From: a virus
Virus record (IMG/VR): IMGVR_UViG_3300030107_002626
Coordinates: 1 to 55,309 of that record
Direction: 5' to 3' (one strand)
Length of the DNA: 55,309 nt
Made by a program: the position numbers and the translations under genes. The first letter of the stretch is position 1, and each line of letters opens with the position of its first letter. Positions 8,889 through 19,700 of the stretch are shown here, piece after piece. The notes below the pieces were generated by a model, which worked only from the letters and a program-made list of their open reading frames with translations, had not been told where the DNA came from and ran no database searches.

Positions 8889-11245
8889 GTAAAGGCGGCA
8901 GCAGCGGTCCATCAGAAGTTACTCAGATAACCACAAATCTCCCGGAATACGCTCGTCCGTATTTTGAGGACATGTTAGGTCGTACAGTCTATGAGACTAC
9001 TCGGCCTTATGAAGCGTACCCGGGGCAAAGAATTGCTGACTTTACGCCCTATGAGCAGATGGGCATGCGGGGCATGTATGACATGGCCGCTGCAGGGGCA
9101 CCGTCTCAATTAGGAATGGCCTCAGATATTGCGTCTCAAATAGGTTACCAAGACAGCAATATGGGGATGAACATTGCTGGTGGGTTTGATCCCCAACAGA
9201 TTCGTTCAGATTATCAAGCTGGTACTTTTGATCCGGGATATGCTGCTGGAAGGTTGGGTCAGGGATACGAAGCGGATCAGCGGCAGTCTGGCTATGACCC
9301 TGCTGAGTTTGATTCAGGGTACGAAGCTGGCAGGGTTGGTCAGTCTTATCGCCCCGGGACACTTACTAGTGATCTCCGTCCCGCAGATTTTTCTATGGAC
9401 TACGAGGCCCAGCAAAGAGATCCAACGTATCGGGCACGGAATTTATTTTCCCGGTATCGGGCTGGCCCCATTGATTCTGGCTACGAGGCGGGAGAATTTT
9501 CCGCCGGAACAATAGATACGCCGGGTGACTCTGAATACAAAGCTGGCACTTTTGACCCGGGATACGTTGCAAAGGATCTTGGTCAGGATTACACGGCTAA
9601 AGAGTTAGAAAGCAAGTATGCAGGTGACCTTGGCCCCGTCAAAGACTTTGAAGCTGGCACGGTTGCTGATGCTGAAACGTTAGAAAAATACATGAATCCG
9701 TACCAGCAGTTGGTTACGGATATAGAAAAGAGAGAGGCTCGTCGCCAGTCTGATATTACTGGGAGCCAAATATCTCAACAGGCAGCATCTGCTGGTGGCT
9801 TAGGTGGTTACAGAGAAGCCATCATGCAGTCGGAAAGGGAAAGAAATCTTGGTGAGCAGCTATCCGATATACAGACAAGAGGCGGTCAGGCAGCTTATCA
9901 GCAGGCCCTTCAGACGTTTGAAGCGGACAGGGCGGCTAGGCTGCAAGAATCTGACTTTGGGCTCAGCAAGGCTCAAGCTCAGGATCAGGCAAAAAGAGAG
10001 GCAGAAGGATTAAGGCAATCTGCTTTTCAGACATCTGAGCAAGCTAGGCAAGAGCAGCAGAACATGGCAATCCGGTCCTACGAGGCTGGAGAAGGTGCTC
10101 GCCAACGGGCTGCTGATTTAGGATTAAGTGCTCAGGAACAAGCAGACGCGGCTCGGCAGGCTCAAGAGCAATTCAGGCAGAGCGCAGAAGGTCAACAGCT
10201 TACAGCTCAGGTAGAGCAAGAAAGAATTGACTTGGATGCATTCAATGCTGGAGAGCAAGCAAAACAAGAAGCTGCTCGCTTAGGGTTGAACGCGCAAGAG
10301 CAGGAAGAAGCAGGGCGCAGGGCTCAGGAAGAGTTCAGGCAGGCGGCTTTCCAGCAAACTGAAGCTGGGCGACAAACGCAAGAGCAATTTCAACAATCGG
10401 CCTTTAACGCTGGAGAAGAGGCGAGGCAAGAAGCGGCAAGGCTTGGGCTTAGCGAGCAAGAGCAAGAGCAAGCTTCAAGGCAGGCCGCTGAGCAATATAA
10501 GCAATCTGCTTTCCAGATTACTGAAGAAGGGCGTCAGCAGTATCAACAGTTTGAGCAACAAAGATTCCAGATACAGGAAGATGCTCGACAGGAAGCTGCG
10601 AGGCTTGGGCTTACTGCTCAAGAGCAAGAGGATTCAGCTAACAGGGCAGCAGAAGAGTTCAGTCAAAGGCAGTTTGCCCAGAACGAAGAACTCAGACTTG
10701 CCCAGCAACGAGAAGAAACAAACGTTTATCAGGCTGCAGAAAATGCCAGACAGGAGGCTGCACGTTTAGGTCTTACTGCCCAACAACAGGAAGACAGGGC
10801 ACGTCAGGCAGCAAATGAAATGCGGATGTCTGCTGATAAGTTCAATGTTAGTTCTGCTGAAACCGGAGCCCGACTTGGTCTTGCTGGCCTTAGTGCTGAC
10901 CAAGCAACCAGAGACCAACAGCTTCGTGCTGCCGGAATGCTTGGCGGCTTAGGTGAGCAAGAGCAAGCAATGGCCTATGAAAGGTTGCGTAACCTGCAAG
11001 CAGCGGGGGAGATCCAGCGAGGGATGAACCAGCGTGGCATGGACATGGGTTATCAAGATTTCCTGAGACAGCAGGCATTCCCGAGAGAGCAATTGTCATT
11101 CTTCAGTAACATTCTCAGGGGTCTGCCTGTTGAGCCGGGGCAAACTAGGGCTGCATATGGCCCCACAGCAAGTCCTGCGTCTCAGGCTTTAGGTGCAGGC
11201 ATAGGTGGCGTTGGCCTTTATAGGGCGCTGAGTGGGGCTGGTTAA
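8885..11245 (+). CDS. Internal virion protein with two repeat regions
   Basis: 786 residues. Residues about 95-260 hold many short Tyr/Gly units of the type DPGYxAGxL/F. Residues about 330-680 are heptad-like helical repeats rich in Gln, Glu, Ala and Arg around an EAARLGL motif that recurs at least five times. The C-terminal 100 residues are Gly/Leu-rich. This is a long coiled-coil rod typical of ejected core proteins. It lies between the gp13-like gene and a P5-like gene with 4- and 1-base overlaps. The biochemical role is unknown. Confidence 0.65.
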   Translation: MSKGGSSGPSEVTQITTNLPEYARPYFEDMLGRTVYETTRPYEAYPGQRIADFTPYEQMGMRGMYDMAAAGAPSQLGMASDIASQIGYQDSNMGMNIAGGFDPQQIRSDYQAGTFDPGYAAGRLGQGYEADQRQSGYDPAEFDSGYEAGRVGQSYRPGTLTSDLRPADFSMDYEAQQRDPTYRARNLFSRYRAGPIDSGYEAGEFSAGTIDTPGDSEYKAGTFDPGYVAKDLGQDYTAKELESKYAGDLGPVKDFEAGTVADAETLEKYMNPYQQLVTDIEKREARRQSDITGSQISQQAASAGGLGGYREAIMQSERERNLGEQLSDIQTRGGQAAYQQALQTFEADRAARLQESDFGLSKAQAQDQAKREAEGLRQSAFQTSEQARQEQQNMAIRSYEAGEGARQRAADLGLSAQEQADAARQAQEQFRQSAEGQQLTAQVEQERIDLDAFNAGEQAKQEAARLGLNAQEQEEAGRRAQEEFRQAAFQQTEAGRQTQEQFQQSAFNAGEEARQEAARLGLSEQEQEQASRQAAEQYKQSAFQITEEGRQQYQQFEQQRFQIQEDARQEAARLGLTAQEQEDSANRAAEEFSQRQFAQNEELRLAQQREETNVYQAAENARQEAARLGLTAQQQEDRARQAANEMRMSADKFNVSSAETGARLGLAGLSADQATRDQQLRAAGMLGGLGEQEQAMAYERLRNLQAAGEIQRGMNQRGMDMGYQDFLRQQAFPREQLSFFSNILRGLPVEPGQTRAAYGPTASPASQALGAGIGGVGLYRALSGAG

Positions 11246-13749
11246 TGAATATATTTGAGCAAGAAGACCTTATAAAAGGATTGCCTGATCAGGCTTTAAT
11301 GAAGGAGGCTCAGCAGCCTTCTGGGCAGCTCCCTCAGTATCTGGTCGTTTCTGAAATACAAAGACGACAAGACATGAGGAAAAGGTTTTCTGCTGAGAAC
11401 CAAGAAACGCCGCAAGACACTGTTAAGGATCAAATACTTAGTGGCATAGCGGCTATGGGGGATCAACAGCCTCAACAGCAGCAGCCGCCTCAGCCGGGAG
11501 GGATGCCACCACAACCGGGAGGAATGCCGCCTCAACCCGGGGGAATGCCTCCGGGAGCTATGCCGCCTCAACCGGGAGGGATGCCCCCTATGGGGATGCC
11601 TCCGCAGCAGCCGATGCCAATGCCTCCGGGGCCGCAAGGGCCAATGCCCCCGCAAGGTATGGCCGCTGGGGGTGTTGTTCGTATGCAAAGTGGTAGGCAA
11701 GCGACCTACCCGCCCGGTGCCGTTCCTCAGTCTACGTCAATTATTGGACAAAGAATAAATAACCCCTTAAATGTCAGGCAGTATGGGCAAGGGTTTGAGG
11801 GTGACGTGGGTGAAGAAGATTCTTTTATAAAATTTGAAGACCCGAGGTATGGCGTTCGCGCAGCAGACAAAGTTCTTGGCACCTATGGTAGAGATTACGG
11901 AATCGACACAATCGAGGACGTAATATCTAGGTACGCCCCTCCTTCTGACGATAACCCGACACAAGAATACATAGACTTTGTGTCAGGTCAGGCAGGAATA
12001 GGCCCGTCAGAAGAAATTGATCTTCAAGATCCAGAGCTTAGAGCCAGACTCCTATCGCCTATGGCCATGCTGGAGTCAAGAACAGAGATCAGTCCTCAAG
12101 AGGTATTGGCTCAGATTGCTTCTTTAAGGGAAAAGTCTCCAGAGTTAAACATCAATCCCAATGCCCCGGCCTTGGCGTACACGCCCGATCCTGTTCCAGA
12201 TGACAATCCGTATAAGGATGCAAGAAGGCGGGAGCAGTTAGTAAATATGGCTTCTGGTAATCGTGGTCTGCCTAATGCGGTTAAAGCTGACGCAGAAAAG
12301 GCTGACCCACAGTCAATTGTTGGAGACAGAAGTTTCAATGAGCTAATTAACTCCGTTGTTCCAGAGCTTTCAACTTCTCTTCCTCAAATAAATCTTCCTA
12401 TTGAATCTGTGGATTTTGGACAAAATCAAACTGCCGCCAGTCCTACTCGCATTCCAGAGACAGTCGTTAAGGGAAAGAGAGACGTTGGAAATCTTGACGA
12501 TCTTTTGAGAGAGACTTTCCCAGATTTGGCTGGCGCGGGGGCTCCAGATCAAGACGCATATGTATTTGGCCCCGAGTATTCAAACTACTCTGCGCCTTCG
12601 ATTAATCCTGAAATGCAAATTATTAATCCTCCCTCAGACTTGAGGATTCAGGGGCCTAGACCACAACCGCCCCAGCAGCTTCCTGTTCCTGATATGCAGA
12701 TTCCTGAAACAGTCGTTACCGGGAAGCGAGACAATAGAAGTCTTGATGAATTGCTGCGGCAGATAAACCCTGCCTTGGCAGATCAAGAGGTTAAGAGGGA
12801 AGGTCTGCCTGTAGATCCGGCGAATGTTATCGGGGAGTTTAGGGACGCAAATATACGTGAGCCGCGTCCTGCAATGAACCCAAAAAACTTAGAGCAATTT
12901 CGTTTGATTGAGCATGAGCAAGGGGGCAACCTAGCGCCATCCCTTGGGGACGATGCTAGGCAAGGTATTGAAAGTCTTATTGATAAGGTACTTCGCTATG
13001 CTGAAGAGCGACCACAAAGGGAGCCAGTGCTTATACCTGCACTCCGCAACCTTATGGATAGTAAGACGGGCAACATAACGCCGTACCTTGGGGACAAAGA
13101 TACTTGGCTTCCGTCCGATGCTTCAGATCAGGCTGCAATAGAAAGTGTTGAAAAAGCCAATCAACAGGACAAGGAGCCCGTTACACAGCAGCCTCCTGCT
13201 TCGGTCGCAAAGGCGCCAAAACCTACTCCCACGAAGGAAATTGGTTCTGAGTCTAGAAATCTTGAGCCTATTGCAAGGAAGCCAAAAGGTTTGTTGGCGG
13301 GTATTAAGGAAGGCATATCCGGGATGGATGATGCAGCCGCGTTGGCTTTAATGCAGCTTGGCAAGGGCATAGCTGAGGGAGATGTAGCTGGCGGTATAGC
13401 TAAGGCAGGAGAAGCTGCCTTGAAACAAAGGCAATCTGAAAAGCTCTTAGACCTCAGAGAAAAGCTAACGTCTGCTCAGGCTGCTAGGTATGAGGCTTTG
13501 GCCAGCACCACTCCGCTGGAAATTTTAGAGGCGGTTAATGATCAGATTGCAAACTTAGATCCTAGGGCTAGGCTGGAAATTGTAGAAAAACACGGCTCAA
13601 TAGATAATTACCGAGAAGTTTTAATCCGTCGATATGCTGAGGCGGCAAAAGTACCTCTTTCGGATATGGCCAGCGTAGTGACAATGTCGGGAGATCGTGG
13701 CGGTGGCGGGAATGCAGTCAAAAATTTTATGGACCTCGACCTGCAGTAA
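11245..13749 (+). CDS. Virion protein with P5/muramidase-like domain
   Basis: 834 residues. After a Pro/Gln/Met-rich linker (about 75-145), residues about 168-280 contain the NNPLNVRQYG segment, then DPRYGVRAADKVL and YAPPSDDNPTQEYIDFV. This pattern is found in phage structural P5-like and virion lysozyme-like domains. Two copies of an IPETVV[KT]GKRD phrase occur near residues 404 and 490, each followed by an SLDELLR-like helix, so an internal duplication is present. The C-terminus is helical. It may act on the cell wall during DNA entry; catalytic residues were not identified. Confidence 0.6.
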   Translation: MNIFEQEDLIKGLPDQALMKEAQQPSGQLPQYLVVSEIQRRQDMRKRFSAENQETPQDTVKDQILSGIAAMGDQQPQQQQPPQPGGMPPQPGGMPPQPGGMPPGAMPPQPGGMPPMGMPPQQPMPMPPGPQGPMPPQGMAAGGVVRMQSGRQATYPPGAVPQSTSIIGQRINNPLNVRQYGQGFEGDVGEEDSFIKFEDPRYGVRAADKVLGTYGRDYGIDTIEDVISRYAPPSDDNPTQEYIDFVSGQAGIGPSEEIDLQDPELRARLLSPMAMLESRTEISPQEVLAQIASLREKSPELNINPNAPALAYTPDPVPDDNPYKDARRREQLVNMASGNRGLPNAVKADAEKADPQSIVGDRSFNELINSVVPELSTSLPQINLPIESVDFGQNQTAASPTRIPETVVKGKRDVGNLDDLLRETFPDLAGAGAPDQDAYVFGPEYSNYSAPSINPEMQIINPPSDLRIQGPRPQPPQQLPVPDMQIPETVVTGKRDNRSLDELLRQINPALADQEVKREGLPVDPANVIGEFRDANIREPRPAMNPKNLEQFRLIEHEQGGNLAPSLGDDARQGIESLIDKVLRYAEERPQREPVLIPALRNLMDSKTGNITPYLGDKDTWLPSDASDQAAIESVEKANQQDKEPVTQQPPASVAKAPKPTPTKEIGSESRNLEPIARKPKGLLAGIKEGISGMDDAAALALMQLGKGIAEGDVAGGIAKAGEAALKQRQSEKLLDLREKLTSAQAARYEALASTTPLEILEAVNDQIANLDPRARLEIVEKHGSIDNYREVLIRRYAEAAKVPLSDMASVVTMSGDRGGGGNAVKNFMDLDLQ

Positions 13750-13788
13750 CAGGCCGTGGTTACTTTTGACCAGTTAGGATAATCCTCG

Positions 13789-16700
13789 ATGGATGTCAGG
13801 CTTCCGAATGGTGTTCTGGTTACGAATGTTCCAGATGATATTTCTCGCGATGAACTTGCGAGGGTGTCCATAAAGAACAACATTGCTTCAGCGTCAGATT
13901 TTGAAGACTTCTTTGCTGAGCAAAGGACGGTATCTGGTCAAGCGACAGAGTTTCTTAAAGGCGTCCCTAGAGGATTTGCCAACTCATTCTTAACAGCAGG
14001 CGAAGGTATCGCTGAGTTAGCTGATGCCGCGACCAACGCTGTCGGCATGGATGACCTCATTGATTCCGGTGAGGAGAATGAACTTGTAAGAGCTTCCCGA
14101 GAGGGACGCAACTTTATCAATGAACAGCTTGGATCAGATGTTGCCTACAACGATACTTGGACGACCAAGTTTGGTGAAGGCATCGGATCGTTTGCTTCGT
14201 TCTTCACTCCTGCGGGGGCCCTAAGAATTGCTGGCTTGGCCGGGAAAGTAGTCCCCAAGCTGGGTGGGATGGGTGCTACAGAGGCTGCAGTAACAGGAAC
14301 TTTAGCTGTTGGCACTGGGTCTGGAGAGCAGGCACAACGAGTGCAGGCTGCAAAAGATCGAGGACTTGATGTATCTCAAGGTGAAGAGGATCTAGCAATA
14401 TTAGGGGGCGCAGTTGTTGGTTTGTCAGAGCTTGCCCCTGTAAACAGGTTGCTTAGTCGAGTCTCTAAGACAGCAGATGCTCAGTTTAGGAAGAATTTAT
14501 CTGACCAACTTAAGGGTGCGTTGCTGACAGGTGCGGCAGAAGGGACTCAGGAAGTTGTTGCAAGCATTGCTCAGGATGCCATTGAGCGAGGCATCTATAA
14601 CGAAAACCTGCCAAGCAATGAATCTCTACTTGATGACTTTACTGTTGGTGGCGCAATAGGTACGAGTGCGGATCTGGTACTTAATGCTGTTGCTGGAAGA
14701 AGAAAGAATCTTGAAGGCGAGATAACGCTAGAGAAAGAAAGGGAGGCAAGGGCAAGAAGAAGCAAGTTAATAGAAGATTCTGCCCAGAAATTGACTGCGG
14801 CTCAGTCTGCTCAGGCTGCTCAAGCAGAGCCGAGAGTTGAGCCGGAAGTAGGTGCGCGGGTAGACCCTTCTCAGATACTCCCCCCTGATCCAGATCAGAT
14901 CGGCCCTACAGGGCTTGGAGCCCCCAACAGAATAGTTCTGGCTACCGACATGGAAGGCAACTCCTTCCAAGCAGAGGAGCGTACAAAGACTCTTAGATCG
15001 AAGGGGGAGTCTAAAGAAGTTAAGTACATCCTAGCCCCGGAAGAAGATGGCACGTTTGTCGAAAAGGTATTGTCTGTTGATGGGGTTCAAAATCCTCAGT
15101 TAGACCTCTCGATTAATGAGATTCAGGCACCCCCGGAATCGTTCGTTGAGGCAAGACCTACAGACGAGACCGCTGCCTATGGTCGGCATATCGCCAGAAC
15201 GATGGGCGATAACTTTGACTTTGAACCCGGTAGCTTTTCTGTAAAGCAAGAGGGTCTTGATAGAAACGGGATGCCTCAGTTCAGGGTAGTTGATTCCAAG
15301 GGAGACAACTACGGAACAAATCTTCCCTCTTATGAGGAGGCAGTAAAGCTCGCCGGGGTTCTAAACGACGAGATCATAGACAGGAATATTATCAATGGAT
15401 TGGTAACAATTCTGGATATTTCTGATCAGTCCCTGTCTCCAGAAGCCACCAGAACAATGATGCTCTATGGTTTCAGGGCGCTTCATCCAGATGAAAACAC
15501 ATACACCATAGCTGAAGTTAACAGTGCGGCAGGTACGACAATTGCTGAGGGGTTCAGCGAAAACAATTATGACGCCAATGGTAAAAGCGTCTTAAAAGAG
15601 ATGATTGCTCTGGGCACGTCTCCCCGCAAAATGACTGCTGCCCAGAGGATAAATGCTAAGCGTCTTCAGCAAGGTCTACCAGAGACAACAACGTTTACTG
15701 TTCAAGAGGCTAAGTCAGTTCTTGGAAAGAACTTCGGAAAGCTTGCTGACAAACCCAGCGAGATTGAAACAGAGACGTACACAACAAGGAAGCTCAAGAA
15801 GGGCAGAAACAAAGGTAACTTTGTAGTTGTTAGTTCTTCTGGAGAGGTTATCAATTCAAGGCCAGCAACTGCGCTAGAAAAGCAGCAGGCAAGAGAAGCT
15901 GGCAAAAGGGCTCCCTCTAAGATCAAGTTGGTAACTATGGGCGAGGCCCGTAAGTATGCCAACGTTCTCAATAAGAACAAAGACATTGGCCTTGTTGACG
16001 AGTCTGTTTTTTCAGAAAAAGAAGTAAACATTTCTCTAGTTCAAAGCCTGCTGAGAAGCAAGAATATTTCGTCTCCAATAGGTTCTCCTGAAGTCAGGAC
16101 TCTGGCCGAACTATTTACTGGCGTCTCGGCAAAGGGCAGGAAAAAGATTTCAGATTTTTCTCCTGCTGAGCTTAAGGTTTTCTATCAAAAGCTGAGGTCT
16201 CTTCCGAGGTTTGACTCTCCTACAAACCTTGTAGATCTCAAACTAAAGCCTTATTCCAGAGCGCAGTTCCAGCAGGGCGTTGAGTCGGCCAAGATTTCCC
16301 CAGCCGAGGGATCAATAAAAGATTACATTGCCTCTGAAGTAGGGATAGATACTTCCACAGAGCGGGGGCAAAGGAAGCTTGACGCATTGATGTCTGACTT
16401 AGAGAGTCAGGGATCATTCAGGAAAGACGAACAGATTCAGGAGGAGGTCGAGACTCCTGTACTTGCCCTGCCCGGGCCAGATGATTTTCAGGTAAAGCTT
16501 CAAGCTGCTGCTGAAGCGGCTATGGATAAGGTTGGCCTGAAAGATGTCGGCGTAAATATTGGACGCGCATTAAATAATGCTCTCAGGAACGCTGAAGGGG
16601 AGATTGTCTACGGAGTTAGAAGGAGGCTTCCGGGGGATGACCCGGACTCAACCATCTTTTTGGGTGGCGACAGCGATATTGTTGTAGAGACATCTCCTGA

Positions 16701-19700
16701 TCAGTCAGTAGAGGGATTCTATTCTCCGTATGTTGGTCAAATATTTGCAGCGATAGATCGTCTTCCTGCAGGCATGACGCCTGAGCAGCAGCAAGATTAT
16801 TTGATCGGCATTATTAATCATGAACAGATCCATGCAATGCGAGAGCTTGATCTGTTTACTGATAAAGAGTGGAAGCTTTTGTCGGGAATCGTTGCCAAGC
16901 GAAAGAACAGCAACGGAGTCACCTATTTAGATCAAGCTCGCAAAGACTACAGTGGGAGTCTTCCCTCTGTTCAGATCGAAGAGGCCGTTGCTGAATTAAC
17001 CAAAGACGCCAGAAAAGATTCCTCAGTTGTATCGGGCAAACCAAAGAATCTGCTGAACAGAATATCTGATTTCTTTGAGAGGCTTCGTAATTTCCTTCGG
17101 CTTAATGGCTTCCAGAGCTTTAGTGGAATCGTTGAAAGTATTGAGTCAGGTGAGATTGGTGGCCGTGAGCGCGGAGAGACAACTTCTACGACTGTTTACG
17201 CTCCTACACCTACCTCTACAGCGACTCGGACGACCCGTACCGGAGTAATAAGAACGTTCAGGGATGCAGAGCAAGAGGCCGAGTTAAGAGAAAGGATTCA
17301 GGGGGCTGCTGCCCGTGGTCCGTCCGGCGCTCAGCCAGACTTTTATGATCCCAACCGGCAGGCTCAAGATGATGAGCAAGAGACTGCGGTAGCTGATAAG
17401 GCAAGTGTAAGGGAAATAAAGACTAGAGTTCCTCTTCCTGAAGAACCTGCTCCTGTCCTTCCCATTGGGCCTGTTGAACAGGCTCTTATTGATTTGCTTT
17501 CTAAACATAGCTCTCCAACATCTAATCAACTAGGAAAGATTTCGGGTGCCCCTGCTCCCCGAACAAAGAAAACCCGTAGCGGGAGACGCTTAAAGAATAA
17601 GTTAGATGCGGATGTAAGGCCGACATCTATGTCCGAGCTACGAAAAATGGCGAGGATCGGTTTAGAAAGCAGCAATAACCTTAAGTGGTACGATGATTTT
17701 GGGAAGGGGATTCTGAGTATTGTCGGTGACGCCAATATGGCAGAAGCGTCTGTGATATTTGGAATCACATCTCAGCAAAATTCTCCAGAACAAAACCTTG
17801 CCGAAACGCTGCACATCATGGCAGTAGCAAGAGCCTTCAACCCGGTAAAACAAAAAAATGAATTTATATCTGCCTTGCGTAATGGAAGGAGGCCGGGTGG
17901 AAGCAAGCTGAAAATCAGTGGCGATCAAATAAATAGGATCGTCAGACTGTACAACGAAGGGTTTGCTGATGCTGGATTAAAGACATCCACTTATATGCAG
18001 ATGATTCAAGACAGAGCGGCCAATATATTTAATCCTTTCAGCGTTCAAGACGTACACATGGCTAGGGTCTTTGGGTTCAAAAGAAAGAAGGTTGACCCTA
18101 AGACCGGCAACGTAGTTGATGACTCTAAAATTCCTACGGATACAAATTATCGTTACGCTCAGTTCTTAACGAGTAAGCTTGCTGAGGAATTTGACTTAAC
18201 TCCAAATCAAATGCAGGCAGCTTTGTGGTTTTATGCCAAGAAAAATCTTAGCCCAAAGAAAGGTGGAAGCCCGGGAACATGGGAGTCTTCAAGAAGCAAA
18301 TCTCAACCAGAGATAGAACAGCTTTTGAGCTTAGAGAAGGCTGGATACCTCACGAAAGACAGGCCGCTTACTGAACCCCTTCTAAGTCCGGTCAAGGCTG
18401 CAAACAAGATTGCAACAAAGTCAGTAGCGTTTTCAAATACTTTGCAGAATGAAGATTTGTTAGAAGTTGCTAGGTTGCGTGCGCCTAAATCGGTGTTCTC
18501 AGCAAATCCCGGTAACAAAAGAGGTTATGGGTTTCCGAATGAGACAGAGCTTGCGGATGTCATTGAGTTTAATCGTGATGCAGTTGATGTCATCACAGAT
18601 GATGACGGGCAGATTCCATTTATCCGAGAGCTTGGTTTGCCGCATGAGATTCAAGTTGGGTTTGGTACTTATGAGGGGTTGGAACCAAATATCACCGTTC
18701 GCTTAATTGGTGGCACTCCTCGGCAAGCATCCTTCGTTTCTAATATTTTAGGCGATGCCTTATTGCAAGACGCCGCAATCATGGCAACTCCTGCTTTTGG
18801 ATCAGGGTCGCAGGTCGGTGTTGCCTTTCAAAAAGAAGATGGCAGCAATTTTGAAGTAGAAGATTTGGCGATAATTTCTGAGGCAGTAAACCCAGAAAAA
18901 GATGAGTACGGTCTAAACTTTACTCAGGTCACGCCAGATGTAATTGCCTTTATAGACGGCAGAGTCTACGATGAAAAGATAACATACAACGAAAAGCAAA
19001 TGCTTCCTGAGTTTATTGAGTCTCTCAGGAGTAAGATTCCAGAAAGTATTGGCCTCAACATGGGGGCTTTCTACCAAGAGGGTGATTATTTTGAGTCGAA
19101 AGACTACAAGAGAAATATTAAGCAGATTGGGAGTGAAGGAACTGTCCCCGGATCATCCGATATACTCGGCAGGCTCGATGATACGCTTTACAAACCGTTC
19201 TGGGACCACTACACAGCGACAGTCAAAAGGTTCGGATTCGATCCGAAAGAAAAAGAAAGACCCCGACCCGACCTAGATCAAGAAGGCAGAGAAGTAAAGA
19301 TAGAACCTGTTGGCGATGAATACTCTTTACTTGCCAACAGATTCTCTATCAGCGCCTCTCAGGCTAACTACGCAGTAGAGCAGAATGAGTTATCTGCGCT
19401 TGATGCCTCATCAGGCACCATGCCCAGATATAGTTTTACTGCTGCACCAGAATCTCAGTACGTTGCTCAAAATCCCGATCAATCTGACTACGCAGACCCG
19501 GTCCCCCTTGATAGGTATTCAAGGGCAAATACTCCCGACCTAGATCCTGAAGAGCAGTCTTTAATATCCGGCATCGTTACGTCTCCCCCAGAGAATGAGA
19601 CGCCGGGGCAGACGTATATGTCTGTTACGGGTGACAGCAAGCTTAGTTATTTCCTTGGCAAAGCTAAGCAAGGATTTATAAACAGGTACGCTCGTCTTGA